Source: Neoroseomonas marina
GTDB taxonomy: Bacteria > Pseudomonadota > Alphaproteobacteria > Acetobacterales > Acetobacteraceae
Reading direction: 5' to 3'
Length of the DNA: 64,000 nucleotides
NCBI RefSeq assembly: GCF_012927745.1
Contig: NZ_JABBKX010000002.1
Location: 409,989-473,988 of the forward strand
The notes under the pieces are model-generated. The model made no database searches. It had not been told where the DNA came from and saw nothing but the letters and a program-made list of their open reading frames with translations. Of this stretch, positions 38,997 to 47,822 are shown piece after piece. The position numbers and the translations under genes are program-made. Each line of letters begins with the position of its first letter. The first letter of the stretch is position 1.

Positions 38997-39611
38997 TCAG
39001 GCCTCCAGCACACCCTTGGTCGAGGGCACCGCGCCTGCCGCCCGCGGGTCGGGCTCGACGGCCTCCCGCAGCGCGCGGGCGGCCGCCTTGAAGCAGGCCT
39101 CAGCGACATGGTGCGCGTTGGTGCCGGCCTTCAAGGTCATGTGCATCGTGACGCCGGCATTGAAGGCGAGGGCGCGGAAGAACTCCTCGAACAGCTCGGT
39201 GTCCATCTCGCCCACCTTGTCGCGGGCGAAGGGTACCGACCAGGCCAGGAAGGGCCGGCCGGAGATGTCGACCGCGCATTCCGCCAGCGCCTCGTCCATC
39301 GGCAACAGGGCGGCCCCGTAGCGGCGGATGCCGCGCTTCTCCCCCAGCGCCTTCTTCAGGCACTGGCCGAGCACGATGCCCACATCCTCGGCGGTGTGGT
39401 GGAAGTCGATGTGCAGGTCGCCCACCGCCGCGATTTCCATGTCGATCATGGAGTGGCGGGCGAGGGCGGTCAGCATGTGGTCGAGGAAGCCGACCCCGGT
39501 GGCCACGGTCGCGCGGCCCGTGCCGTCCAGGTCGACGGCGACGCGGATGTCGGTTTCGGCGGTCTTGCGGGCGATCTCGGCACGACGCGGCAGGGCGGGA
39601 AAGCCATCCAT
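38997..39611 (-). CDS. hisB: Imidazoleglycerol-phosphate dehydratase
   Basis: 204 aa, the monofunctional form without the HAD phosphatase domain. The manganese-binding duplicated motif is present: [20 protein letters not shown] with [20 protein letters not shown], and again [20 protein letters not shown]. It makes imidazole acetol phosphate in histidine synthesis. It starts the operon; its promoter should lie in 39612-39942. Confidence 0.96.
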   Translation of the reverse strand: MDGFPALPRRAEIARKTAETDIRVAVDLDGTGRATVATGVGFLDHMLTALARHSMIDMEIAAVGDLHIDFHHTAEDVGIVLGQCLKKALGEKRGIRRYGAALLPMDEALAECAVDISGRPFLAWSVPFARDKVGEMDTELFEEFFRALAFNAGVTMHMTLKAGTNAHHVAEACFKAAARALREAVEPDPRAAGAVPSTKGVLEA

Positions 39612-39942
39612 GGGCGCTTCCTACGCCTCCCGGGGCTATGCCCGCAACGGCCGCCGGCGAGCCGGGGCGGCGAACCACCAAGGCGGCCGCCCGGCGCCGC
39701 GTTTCCGAGCGGACCGGGCCTCACCGGGAGGGCCTCGGCCGGCACGTGCGGGGACGCACCTCGACAGCGTCGCGTCCGGACCCGGTTCGCAGGCGACGGA
39801 CTGGCGTGCCGGTTCCGAAGTCCGCGCCATCCGGGCGCCGAACACATCGCCGACCCCCCCCGGCCGTCCCGATGCGACCAGGGAAGGTCAGGATCGGCGG
39901 ACATCCCGGCGAGAGATCGGCGTCCCATCCGGCGGCGAATGG
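39612..39942. other. Intergenic region upstream of hisB and of the toxin-antitoxin pair
   Basis: About 330 GC-rich bases without a convincing gene in any frame. It should hold the his-operon promoter on the minus strand. No T-box or His-rich leader peptide was recognised. The composition changes sharply to AT-rich at ~39940, where the toxin-antitoxin promoter begins. Confidence 0.35.
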
Positions 39943-39983
39943 TTGACATATCCATATTCGGACACTAAATCCGAATATGGAGA
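39943..39983 (+). promoter_or_regulatory. Promoter and operator of the Xre/RES toxin-antitoxin operon
   Basis: TTGACA (39943-39948) is a perfect -35 hexamer. A perfect 11-bp inverted repeat, CCATATTCGGA (39952-39962) and TCCGAATATGG (39970-39980), is separated by CACTAAA and overlaps the expected -10 (about 39965-39971). The right arm also runs into GGAGA (39979-39983), the Shine-Dalgarno sequence of the antitoxin. The layout predicts autorepression by the antitoxin, as known for this family. Confidence 0.85.
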
Positions 39984-39991
39984 TACTGCCC

Positions 39992-40516
39992 ATGAGACGT
40001 GCCCATCACCCTGCTCCGTCCATGGCCCCGGCGCCCGTGCCGCTCGACGCGTCCCGCTTCACCTCGGCCAATCGGCGGCGCCTGAGCGGCCCCGCCATGC
40101 GCACCTTCATCGCCATCGCCGATCTGTGGGCGCTGTCGCAGGACGACCGGCTGCTGGTGTTGGGGCTGCCGTCGCGCTCGACCTATTACGGCTGGGTCAA
40201 GGCGGCCCGCGACGGCGAGGACATCACGCTGCCCACCGACACCCTGTTGCGGATCTCCGCCGTGCTCGGAATCCACAAGGCGCTGCGCATCCTCTTCGCC
40301 TCGGATGCGGACGGCCTGCGGTGGCTGCGCGAACCGCATGCGGCGCTGCCCTTCGGCGGCCAGCCGCCCATCGCCCTGGCCCTGGGCGGCACGCAGGACG
40401 GGCTGATGCTGCTGCGGCGCTTCCTCGATGCGGCGCGCGGCGGGCTCTACATGGCGCCCAACGCCGCCGATGACGGCGCCGCGGCGCTGTCGGACGAGGA
40501 CATCCTCATCACGTGA
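39992..40516 (+). CDS. Antitoxin, Xre/MbcA/ParS type (DUF2384)
   Basis: 174 aa from ATG 39992, 8 bases after GGAGA. An upstream in-frame ATG at 39977 lies inside the operator arm and is not preferred. The Xre-like helix-turn-helix part contains SRSTYYGWVKAARDGEDITL and PTDTLLRISAVLGIHKALRI. The C-terminal MbcA/ParS toxin-binding domain has REPHAALPFGGQPPIALALG and the ending LMLLRRFLDAARGGLYMAPN. It neutralises the RES toxin and should repress its own promoter. GTGA overlap with the toxin gene. Confidence 0.9.
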   Translation: MRRAHHPAPSMAPAPVPLDASRFTSANRRRLSGPAMRTFIAIADLWALSQDDRLLVLGLPSRSTYYGWVKAARDGEDITLPTDTLLRISAVLGIHKALRILFASDADGLRWLREPHAALPFGGQPPIALALGGTQDGLMLLRRFLDAARGGLYMAPNAADDGAAALSDEDILIT

Positions 40517-41193
40517 CCCCCGAAGCCCTGGTCGAAGCGCCGCAGCCTGCCTGGCGCCTAATCCCTTCCAGGTTTCCCCCGATCGCCGCCTTCGACACGG
40601 TCGCGACACCCGGCGATCTCGAGGCGGTGATGGAACTCGAGGGATGGACCAACGATCGCCTCGTTGCGGAGCGGATCGCGCGGCTGCCGCGCGAGCAATG
40701 GGTCTACGGCACCCCGAACGCCAGCGTCGTCATGGCGTCCTTCCTTCATGCCGCGCCGGCGGGGTCACGCTTCAACGGACCCGAACTGGGCGGATGGTAC
40801 GCGGCCGCGGCGCTCCCCACCGCGATCGCGGAGGTGGCGCACCATCTGCGCCGCGAAGCGAGGGCCCGTGGCAGGACCGAGGAGCGGCGGACCTTCCGGT
40901 GCTATACGTGTCGTCTGATCGGACGCGATTATCGCGACCTCCGCGGTCAGCAGGAGCTCCGGCCGGACCTCTACGCCAGCACCAGCTACGCCGCGTCGCA
41001 GGTCTTCGGGGAGGCCGTCCGCGCATCGGCGCAGTCCGGCATCGTCTATGACAGCCTGCGCCATCGGGGCGGGACGAATGTCGTGGCCTTCCGTCCCAGG
41101 CAGATCCTCGATGTCGTGCAGACGGGGCATTACGACCTGATCGTCCCCGTCGAAGGACGGATCATCGCGCGGACCCTGAGGGCGGCGGTCTAG
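40513..41193 (+). CDS. RES-domain toxin
   Basis: 226 aa from GTG 40513 (overlapping the antitoxin stop). The RES fold is marked by AWRLIPSRFPPI (conserved Arg), GSRFNGPELGGWYAAAALPT and AIAEVAHHLRRE (conserved Glu), with the third landmark YASTSYAASQVFGEAVR (Ser) and GIVYDSLRHRGGTNVVAF near the end. Members degrade NAD+ or act as ADP-ribosyltransferases. Here the RES domain is intact, so the pair is likely functional. Confidence 0.9.
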   Translation: MTPEALVEAPQPAWRLIPSRFPPIAAFDTVATPGDLEAVMELEGWTNDRLVAERIARLPREQWVYGTPNASVVMASFLHAAPAGSRFNGPELGGWYAAAALPTAIAEVAHHLRREARARGRTEERRTFRCYTCRLIGRDYRDLRGQQELRPDLYASTSYAASQVFGEAVRASAQSGIVYDSLRHRGGTNVVAFRPRQILDVVQTGHYDLIVPVEGRIIARTLRAAV

Positions 41194-41424
41194 AGGCGTT
41201 TCCGTTCGCCATGGCGCACGGCGATGCCTCGAGGTCTTCTGTTTCGCGGACATCTTCACCCGATCAAGTGGTTCCCCCTGATCGGGATCCGCTCCGGTTG
41301 CGCGTCCTGGCGCGCGACCCCGGCGCGCACCGGGCCGCGCCGTGCGGAAGCGACCTGCCCAAGGTGGCGCATCCGGAACGCGCCCCGCCTGCGCCGGATG
41401 CCGCGCGAGGATTGCCGCGACGGA

Positions 41425-42807
41425 TCAGCAGGCGACGACATTGACGGCGAGGCCGCCGAGCGAGGTTTCCTTGTACTTGTAGGACATGTCGCGGCCGGTC
41501 TGGCGCATGGTGGCCACCGCCTGGTCGAGGCTGACGCGATGCGTGCCGTCGCCATGCAGCGCCAGCCGGCACGCGTTGATCGCCTTCACGGCGGCGATGG
41601 CGTTCCGCTCGATGCACGGCACCTGGACCAGCCCGCCCACCGGGTCGCAGGTCAGGCCCAGATTGTGCTCGAGCCCGATCTCGGCGGCGTTCTCCACCTG
41701 CGCGTTGCTGCCGCCGAGCGCGGCGGCCAGGCCGCCGGCCGCCATGGCGCAGGCCGATCCCACTTCCCCCTGGCATCCCATCTCGGCGCCGGAGATCGAG
41801 GCGTTGCGCTTGATGATCGCGCCGATCGCCGAGGCCGCGAGCAGGAAGGTCTCGACACCGGCCGGCGAGGCGCCGGGGACGAAGCGATCGTAGTAGTGCA
41901 GGACGGCCGGAATGATGCCCGCGGCCCCGTTGGTCGGCGCGGTGACGACGCGCCCGCCGGCCGCGTTCTCCTCGTTCACGGCCAGGGCCCACAGATTGAC
42001 CCAGTCCATGGCGCCGAGCAGGTCCGGGTCGTTGGCGGCGCCCTGGACCTCCAGCCGGCGCAGCAGCGCGGCGGCGCGGCGGCGGACGCGCAGGCCGCCG
42101 GGCAGCTCGCCCTCACCCGCGAGGCCCCGCGCCACGCAGGCGCGCATCGCGCTCCAGATGCGGGCGAGGCCCGCCGAGAGATCGCGGCCTGGATGGGCGA
42201 CGCTTTCGTTCCGCCGCACGAGCTCCGCGATGGTCAGCCCGGCGTCCTCGGCGCGGCGCAGCAGCTCGGCCGCGTCGCCGAACGGATGGGGAACCGGCGC
42301 TTCCGCCCGGGCGGCGGCATCGAGCGGTCCGCCAGCCTCATCGAGCACGAAGCCGCCGCCGATCGAGTAGTAGGCGCGCCCGACGGGATCGCCCCGGCCC
42401 GTGGCGGTGAAGGACAGGCCGTTGCTGTGCAGGGGCAGGGTTTCGCGCGGATGGAAGACGATGTCGGCGGCGGGATCGAGCAGCACCTCCTCCCCGCTCG
42501 GCAGGGTGAGGCGCCGGCGGCGCTGGATGGTGGCGAGGATCACCGCGGCGTCGTCGGGATCGAGCGTGTCCGGCTGTGCGCCGGTAAGGCCGAGAAGCAG
42601 CGCGGTGTCCGTCGCGTGGCCGCGGCCGGTCAGGGCGAGCGATCCGTAGAGATGGGCCGAGATCCGCTCGATGCCCGCCGGCAGGCGCGCGGCGAAATCC
42701 GCCGCCGCCACCATCGGGCCCACCGTGTGCGAACTCGACGGCCCGAGGCCAATCCGGAACAGGTCGAGAGGCCCGATCCATGGTGTGCCGCCGGCGCTTT
42801 CGGTCAT
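41425..42807 (-). CDS. sdaA: L-serine ammonia-lyase (iron-sulfur, single chain)
   Basis: 460 aa. The beta domain comes first (LDLFRIGLGPSSSHTVGPMV), then the alpha domain with cysteines for the 4Fe-4S cluster in MGCQGEVGSA, LTCDPVGGLVQVPCIERNAI, plus TAPTNGAAGIIPAVLHYYDR. This order is the single-polypeptide SdaA form. It converts serine to pyruvate and ammonia. It stands alone: the downstream toxin gene is convergent and a L,D-transpeptidase gene lies upstream on the same strand with ~100 bp between. Confidence 0.95.
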   Translation of the reverse strand: MTESAGGTPWIGPLDLFRIGLGPSSSHTVGPMVAAADFAARLPAGIERISAHLYGSLALTGRGHATDTALLLGLTGAQPDTLDPDDAAVILATIQRRRRLTLPSGEEVLLDPAADIVFHPRETLPLHSNGLSFTATGRGDPVGRAYYSIGGGFVLDEAGGPLDAAARAEAPVPHPFGDAAELLRRAEDAGLTIAELVRRNESVAHPGRDLSAGLARIWSAMRACVARGLAGEGELPGGLRVRRRAAALLRRLEVQGAANDPDLLGAMDWVNLWALAVNEENAAGGRVVTAPTNGAAGIIPAVLHYYDRFVPGASPAGVETFLLAASAIGAIIKRNASISGAEMGCQGEVGSACAMAAGGLAAALGGSNAQVENAAEIGLEHNLGLTCDPVGGLVQVPCIERNAIAAVKAINACRLALHGDGTHRVSLDQAVATMRQTGRDMSYKYKETSLGGLAVNVVAC

Positions 42808-42906
42808 CGGGTCGTCCCAGCCGTTTGGCCGAGCATGCCCTGCCGCCGATGATGAGGCGAGAGCGTGGGCCCGTCCGAACGTCGCCGCGGACGGCGATGC
42901 CGGCGG

Positions 42907-44280
42907 TCAGGCCCTGATCGGTAGACGCCCGGCCAGCGGTCCCGACTCCCGATCCTGCGGGCGCTTCTGCAACTGGCGCCACAGGTCGGCATCCCGGTTG
43001 TAGAAATCGGGCCGGAACTCGAGCCCGCCGGTAGGGCCCGCGAAGGCGGTCTGATAGACCAGGAAGACGGGCATCGGGGTCGGCAGGCGCCGGCGCGTCG
43101 TGCGACCCGTCGCGAGGACCGGTTCGAAGCTGTCGACCGGCTGGCGCATCAGCAGCGCCGCGAATTCCAGCGGGTTCTGCACGCGGATGCAGCCATTGCT
43201 GATGCGCCGGTTGTCGCGGGTGAACAGGTGCTTGTCCGGCGTGTCGTGCAGGTAGACGTCGAACCGGTTCGGCATGTCGAACATCACCACCCCGAGCCCG
43301 GCATCCGGCCCCGGCCGCTGCTCGATCTCGCCATTGGGGCGCATCACCATGTTGTGACGCTCGAGGTAGTCCGGTTCGCGGTCGAGCCTGGGGAGGATGT
43401 CGGCCGCGACGATGTCCTGCGGGATGATCCAGGGCGGGTTGAAGAAGCCGGCTTCGATCTGCGCGCGGAACTCGGGGCTCTGCTTGCGGTCGACCTCCTC
43501 CCCGACGATGACCCGCGTGGTGAAGACGGGCTGCTGGGCGCGATACAGCACCAGACGCTGGTCGGTCAGGTTCACCCAGACGCGGTCCGGCGGGAGCGCG
43601 CGCGGCAGCCAGCGCTGGCGTTCGAGATTGACCTCGATCTGCCGCAGGCGCGCCGCCGGCGTCGCCGGGCGGTTCCGCCGCAACGCCTCGCGCAGCGCCT
43701 GGTAGGACGTCGTGCCCGGCGCCAGCCCCTCGATCGCCGCCACGGGGTCGCGGGCGCCGATCGCGGTGTCGAGCACGGCGGCCACGTCGACCGGATCGGG
43801 GGTGAGGGCCTCGGACGCCTTGCGGCGATCGAGCGGGACCGCGCCGAAGGCCAGCGCCTCCGCATAGGTGAGGACGGCATGCGTCAGCAGGAGTTCGCGC
43901 CGGAGGGGCGGGAAGGTGTCGCGCCGCTGCAGCAGGCTGCCGAAGAACAGCTCGGGGTCGAGACCGTGTTCGCCCGACCGCAGCACCGCTTTGGCGAGGG
44001 CTTCCGCCTGGGCGGGCCTGGTGGCCCAGACGCGCGCGTAATCGTGACGTTCGTAGAAGCGGCGGAGGAGATCGACGTTCAGCTTCTCGCCGGCGACGAC
44101 GACCTGGGCGCCGCTGCTGCGCAGGGCCTGGAAGGCGGCTTCCCCGGATGGCGGCCGCCCGACCGCGAGTTCGGTCTGCGGGTCGGCGCCGCAGGCGCTG
44201 AGCGCCATCGTCGCCAGCCCCATGGATGCGCCGGCGAAGCCGCGCCGCGACAAGCCGGGCCGGTCGGATGGGCCGGGCAT
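42907..44280 (-). CDS. YcbB-like L,D-transpeptidase, lipoprotein
   Basis: 457 aa from ATG 44280 (GGGGA 8 bases upstream). The N-terminus SRRGFAGASMGLATMALSAC combines a twin-arginine pattern with a lipobox (C30). A helical region is followed by the peptidoglycan-binding-like part and the YkuD catalytic domain: IEVNLERQRWLPRALPPDRV, WVNLTDQRLVLYR, a His in VYLHDTP (H345) and the nucleophile C364 in RRISNGCIRVQNP. It forms 3-3 cross-links in peptidoglycan in the periplasm. Divergent from a small lipoprotein gene across an AT-rich region. Confidence 0.9.
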   Translation of the reverse strand: MPGPSDRPGLSRRGFAGASMGLATMALSACGADPQTELAVGRPPSGEAAFQALRSSGAQVVVAGEKLNVDLLRRFYERHDYARVWATRPAQAEALAKAVLRSGEHGLDPELFFGSLLQRRDTFPPLRRELLLTHAVLTYAEALAFGAVPLDRRKASEALTPDPVDVAAVLDTAIGARDPVAAIEGLAPGTTSYQALREALRRNRPATPAARLRQIEVNLERQRWLPRALPPDRVWVNLTDQRLVLYRAQQPVFTTRVIVGEEVDRKQSPEFRAQIEAGFFNPPWIIPQDIVAADILPRLDREPDYLERHNMVMRPNGEIEQRPGPDAGLGVVMFDMPNRFDVYLHDTPDKHLFTRDNRRISNGCIRVQNPLEFAALLMRQPVDSFEPVLATGRTTRRRLPTPMPVFLVYQTAFAGPTGGLEFRPDFYNRDADLWRQLQKRPQDRESGPLAGRLPIRA

Positions 44281-44430
44281 TTGTCGATCCCCAGCGCTGT
44301 CGGGGACGGTCGCCTGCATCGGGTCCGCGAGGTGGTGCTGCAAGTTTACACAACTCATAGTTTGACTCTTTACCAAGAATTGCCGTTCGATCATCCTCTG
44401 TCCACGAGCGATCCAATTATGGAGAGTCAG

Positions 44431-44580
44431 ATGTTCAGTGTCTCCAAGGTTGTCCGGAATGCGACCATGCTGGCGGCGCTCGCGCTCGTCGCGGCGTGCG
44501 CGCAGCAGCAGCCCCCGCCGCCGGCGCCTGCTCCGGCCGCGCCGCCGCCGCCCGCCGTGGTGCCGCCCGCCCGCGGCTGA
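44431..44580 (+). CDS. Very small proline-rich lipoprotein
   Basis: 49 aa from ATG 44431, four bases after GGAGAG; an ATG at 44419 has no such site. The lipobox is ALALVAAC (C23), so the mature protein is only ~27 residues, almost wholly Gln, Pro and Ala. It is followed by a strong intrinsic terminator and preceded by an AT-rich stretch with TTGACT (44362-44367), which makes a short, efficiently expressed single-gene transcript likely. Function unknown; it is divergent from the L,D-transpeptidase, and both act in the envelope. Confidence 0.75.
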   Translation: MFSVSKVVRNATMLAALALVAACAQQQPPPPAPAPAAPPPPAVVPPARG

Positions 44581-44608
44581 TCCGCCGGCCACCGCAGAGG
44601 CCATCGCG

Positions 44609-44648
44609 CCGCCGGACCAGGCCAAGGCCTGTCCGGCGGTCGCTTTTT
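44609..44648 (+). terminator. Intrinsic terminator of the small lipoprotein gene
   Basis: CCGCCGGACCAGGCC (44609-44623) pairs with GGCCTGTCCGGCGG (44626-44639) with one bulged C, followed by TCGCTTTTT. It starts 28 bases after the lipoprotein stop. The inner pairs next to the AA are unlikely to close fully, leaving a normal small loop. Confidence 0.9.
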
Positions 44649-44667
44649 GCGGCAGCGGTATCGCCCG

Positions 44668-44900
44668 CGCGACGCCGTACCGGGCCGCCGCCCGGTCCCG
44701 CGACAGATGAGGCTGCATCGCGCGGCGAGCCGCTTCAAACGCCGCCCAGTCCGCGGCGTCGGGCAGCACCGGAATGGTGACGGCCTCGCCAGGTCGAGCC
44801 CGGCCAGGGCGGCTGAGATCATCTCGTCCACGCCCACCACGAAGCCGGCCGGAAAGGCGCTGACATCGACGCCGGCGCGGGACCGGATCCCGGTCGGCAC
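44668..44900 (-). pseudogene. C-terminal remnant of a short-chain dehydrogenase with frameshift
   Basis: On the minus strand, AGVDVSAFPAGFVVGVDEMI and SAALAGLDL look like the C-terminal third of an SDR-family oxidoreductase. The expected continuation GEAVTIPVLPDAADWAAFEA, RRAMQPHLSRDRAAARYGV is in the next phase. One missing G in the CTGGCGAG stretch at ~44789-44793 would restore the frame. No Rossmann N-terminus is present and a TAG lies just before the first residues, so it is a fragment. The identification is from memory of SDR C-termini and should be verified. Confidence 0.6.
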
Positions 44901-45033
44901 CTACCGGATCCTGCCCGCCGGCCGCGAGGCGGTGGAGGCCCACGACCGGCCCGGCTAAGGGCGCGGCGCCGCGCGACCCTTCTTCTCATCTCGTTGTGGA
45001 CACGCGTGCGGAAGCAGGGCAGCGAAGAGGCCG

Positions 45034-46485
45034 ATGCTCACCTCGACGCACCTGCTCCTGGCTGCCGGTTTCGCCCTCGTGCAACTGGTCGTCATCCTGC
45101 GCGCCCTGCTGGTCGACGGGCGGGACCCGATGTCGCGCGCGGCCTGGGTGCTGGCGCTGCTGCTGGTGCCGGTGGTCGGCGTCGTCGCCTACCTGCTGGT
45201 GGGCGAACCCCGGCTGACGCGGCGGCTGCGGCACCGCTCCCTGGCGGCGGCGGATCGGCTGGTCGCCCCCGCCCGCCAGGCCTGCCGGGCGGCCGAGGCG
45301 CCGCGGGATGCCATCCCCGATCGCTTCCGTGCCGCCTTCCGGCTGTGCGAGGCATTGTCCGGCCTGCCCGCCGTGACCGGCAACGCCGCGACCCTCGCGC
45401 CGGATTCCAACGCGGCCGTCGACGCCATCGTGGCGGCGATCGAGGGCGCGACCGAGACCGTCCACATCTCCTTCTACATCTGGCTCGCCGACATCAACGG
45501 CCTGAAGGTGGTCGAGGCGCTGTGCCGCGCGGCGCGGCGCGGCGTGACCTGCCGCGTCATGGCCGACGGGCTGGGCTCCCGAACGCTGGTGCGATCCGGG
45601 CACTGGTCGAAGATGCGTGCGGCCGGCGTGCGGCTGCAGAGCGCGCTGCCGATCGCGCGCGGGTCGATCGCCTTCCTCGGCAACCGGGTCGACCTGCGCA
45701 ACCATCGCAAGATCGTGGTGATCGACAACCGCCTGACTTTCTGCGGCAGCCAGAACTGCGCCGATCCGGAGTTCCGCGTGAAGCCGCGCTTCGCGCCCTG
45801 GGTCGACGTCATGCTGTCCTTCGAGGGGCCGGTGGTGCTGGAGAACCAATTGCTTTTCGCCAGCGATTGGATGGCCGAGACGGGCGAGGACATGACGCCG
45901 CTGTTCGCGGCTCCGCTCGCCGCGCCCGACCCCGGCGGCTTCCCCGCCATCGCCTTCGGCACGGGCCCGGACTCGCCGAAGGGCGCGATGGCCGACGTGT
46001 TCATCGCGCTGCTCGGCGCGGCAGAACGCGAGATGGTGGTCTCCACGCCCTATTTCGTGCCGGACTCGCCGCTGCTCGCCGCCGTCGTGGCCTGCGCGCG
46101 CCGCGGCGTGGACACCCGGCTGATCCTGCCGGCACGCAATGATTCCTGGGCGGTCGGCGCCATCAGCCGGGCCTACTATCCGCAGCTTCTCGCCGCGGGG
46201 GTGCGCATCTTCGAGTTCCACGGCGGGCTGCTGCACGCCAAGACGCTGGTCGCGGACGGCACCGCGGTCCTGGTCGGGTCGGCCAACATGGACCGTCGCA
46301 GCATCGACCTGAACTTCGAGAACAACATCCTGCTCTGCGCCGAGGGCGTGGCCCGCGACCTGCGCGAACGGCAGAACGACTATCTGCGCCACGCGACCGA
46401 GATCCTGCCGGACAGCCTCGGGCGCCGGTCCGTCTCCCGCCGTCTGTGGGAGAACACCTTGACCATGTTCAGCCCGCTCCTGTGA
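45034..46485 (+). CDS. cls: Cardiolipin synthase (phospholipase D family)
   Basis: 483 aa. Two N-terminal helices (~5-24 and ~35-57) are followed by two HKD motifs: HRKIVVID (H224, K226, D231) with FCGSQN, and HAKTLVAD (H401, K403, D408) with VLVGSANMDRRSIDLNFENN. Length and layout match ClsA-type synthases, which join two phosphatidylglycerols into cardiolipin in the inner membrane. No operon partner: the next gene is 211 bp downstream. Confidence 0.93.
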   Translation: MLTSTHLLLAAGFALVQLVVILRALLVDGRDPMSRAAWVLALLLVPVVGVVAYLLVGEPRLTRRLRHRSLAAADRLVAPARQACRAAEAPRDAIPDRFRAAFRLCEALSGLPAVTGNAATLAPDSNAAVDAIVAAIEGATETVHISFYIWLADINGLKVVEALCRAARRGVTCRVMADGLGSRTLVRSGHWSKMRAAGVRLQSALPIARGSIAFLGNRVDLRNHRKIVVIDNRLTFCGSQNCADPEFRVKPRFAPWVDVMLSFEGPVVLENQLLFASDWMAETGEDMTPLFAAPLAAPDPGGFPAIAFGTGPDSPKGAMADVFIALLGAAEREMVVSTPYFVPDSPLLAAVVACARRGVDTRLILPARNDSWAVGAISRAYYPQLLAAGVRIFEFHGGLLHAKTLVADGTAVLVGSANMDRRSIDLNFENNILLCAEGVARDLRERQNDYLRHATEILPDSLGRRSVSRRLWENTLTMFSPLL

Positions 46486-46696
46486 GGGCTGCGCATCGGA
46501 CCAGGGCGCCGAAATCGTTTCGCGACGGACGCCACGGCATTGACGCCGCGGTGGTTTCGGCGGCAACCATGGCGGGCTGCCGGTGTTTCGACTCGATCGG
46601 CGACGGCCTTCCTGTGGCCATGGTCGCAGCGCACACCGGCAAACCACCCTGGCTGCGCCCTCGTCTCCGAAAGCGCGGCACGAAGCATGAAGATGC

Positions 46697-47221
46697 ATGA
46701 CCGAAATTGATCGAGTCTTCGCTCGGTTCACCGAGAACAAGCAGGCTGCCGAGGACCGCCGCGAGACGCTGAGCATCCCGCGGCGCGGCGGTGCGACCGG
46801 CAGCCGGGCTGTGGAGGTCGTGCACGTCCGCTCGGGCGGCGGCCAGCCCGGCCAGGACCGGGCGCCCCGCAAGGATTTCCGGGTGCGCGCCCTGACCTGG
46901 GAAGGCGGCTTCCCGGCGCGGGAAAAGGCACCCGCCCCTGCCCCGGAACCGTTGCCTGCCGCCGCGGCATCCGAACCGACCGCCCATGTGATGCCGGCCT
47001 GGGAGCCGGCCGTCGCGGAGCCCACCCCGCCTGTCGAGGTGCCGGAACCGGTGCGGAAAGCCCCGGCGCCGCGCCGGGAGAAGGCGGAGCGACCGGCGGA
47101 GCGGCGCGTGGCGGATCCCTTCGACGCCAGCGATGACGGCGCCAACTGCCTGCGCTGCGGTTACGCCATCGACCCGATGCGGGAACGCCGCGGCCTGTTC
47201 ACCTGCGCCGCCTGCGGCTGA
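46697..47221 (+). CDS. Zinc-ribbon protein with disordered linker
   Basis: 174 aa. Residues 1-90 are hydrophilic and basic. Residues ~75-140 are a Pro/Ala/Glu linker, likely disordered. The C-terminus holds a zinc ribbon, C151-x2-C154 and C170-x2-C173, in NCLRCGYAIDPMRERRGLFT followed by CAACG. No enzymatic motif is present; DNA, RNA or protein binding is possible. The start codon overlaps the end of an AT-richer stretch (GAAGATGCATGACC), without a clear Shine-Dalgarno sequence. Confidence 0.65.
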   Translation: MTEIDRVFARFTENKQAAEDRRETLSIPRRGGATGSRAVEVVHVRSGGGQPGQDRAPRKDFRVRALTWEGGFPAREKAPAPAPEPLPAAAASEPTAHVMPAWEPAVAEPTPPVEVPEPVRKAPAPRREKAERPAERRVADPFDASDDGANCLRCGYAIDPMRERRGLFTCAACG

Positions 47222-47237
47222 CCCGCCAAGCCACGGC

Positions 47238-47822
47238 CTATTGGCGCGCCCGCCGTCGCTGGCCTTGCGCGCCGCCCCAGCCGGCGCGTTGCACGCGGCG
47301 CCGCACCACCTCCACCCGCAGCCCGGCCGGATCGCCCACCGCGGCGAGCAAGCCGTCGAGTTGCGCCTGCTCGATGCCGATGCCCCCCGCGCTGGCGCGC
47401 GCGGCGCGCCCGGTGCCGTGCAGCAGCACCGGGCGGTCCCCGCCATCCGGCATCAGGATCAAGGCGCCGGTTCCCAGTGCGGTCCGCAGCGTCTGCGCGA
47501 GCCGGGCATCCCCTGCGCCGAAGGCGTCCTCTCCGCGCAGGTCCACCGCGCCCATCACGCGGTAGGTGCCGCTGCCGGTCACCGGCGCGGGCAGGGCGGC
47601 CATGGCCTCGGGGGGGTCCCAGGCGACCGGGACGGGGCCGAAGGCGACGCGGTCGCCGCGCCACAGCGCCAGGCGCGGCGTGTCCTGGCCGGGCATGGGG
47701 TCGATGCGCAGGCGGGTGGTCTCCGCGCGCACCCAGCCCGGGTCCCGCGCGGCGCGCAGCCGTCGGAAGGCCAGGACGAGGAAGGCGCCGCCGCCCAGCA
47801 GGAGGAGGATGCCGAGGGTCAT
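47238..47822 (-). CDS. Unrecognised single-pass membrane protein (operon gene 8)
   Basis: 194 aa. One N-terminal helix (LGILLLLGGGAFLVLAFRRL) is followed by a ~150-residue soluble domain with RVMGAVDLRGEDAFGAGDA and TGALILMPDGGDRPVLLHGT. I recognise no family. ATGA overlap with the gene before it, and it ends the eight-gene ATP-grasp/DUF350 operon. The basic C-terminus (QRAGWGGAQGQRRRARQ) may contact membrane or nucleic acid. Confidence 0.6.
   Translation of the reverse strand: MTLGILLLLGGGAFLVLAFRRLRAARDPGWVRAETTRLRIDPMPGQDTPRLALWRGDRVAFGPVPVAWDPPEAMAALPAPVTGSGTYRVMGAVDLRGEDAFGAGDARLAQTLRTALGTGALILMPDGGDRPVLLHGTGRAARASAGGIGIEQAQLDGLLAAVGDPAGLRVEVVRRRVQRAGWGGAQGQRRRARQ

Noticed and set aside
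41259..41286. 8-bp inverted repeat CCCGATCA / TGATCGGG in the gap after the RES toxin
   Set aside because: No T tract follows and no transposase fragment is recognisable nearby; arms this short are common by chance. A link to mobile DNA could not be supported.
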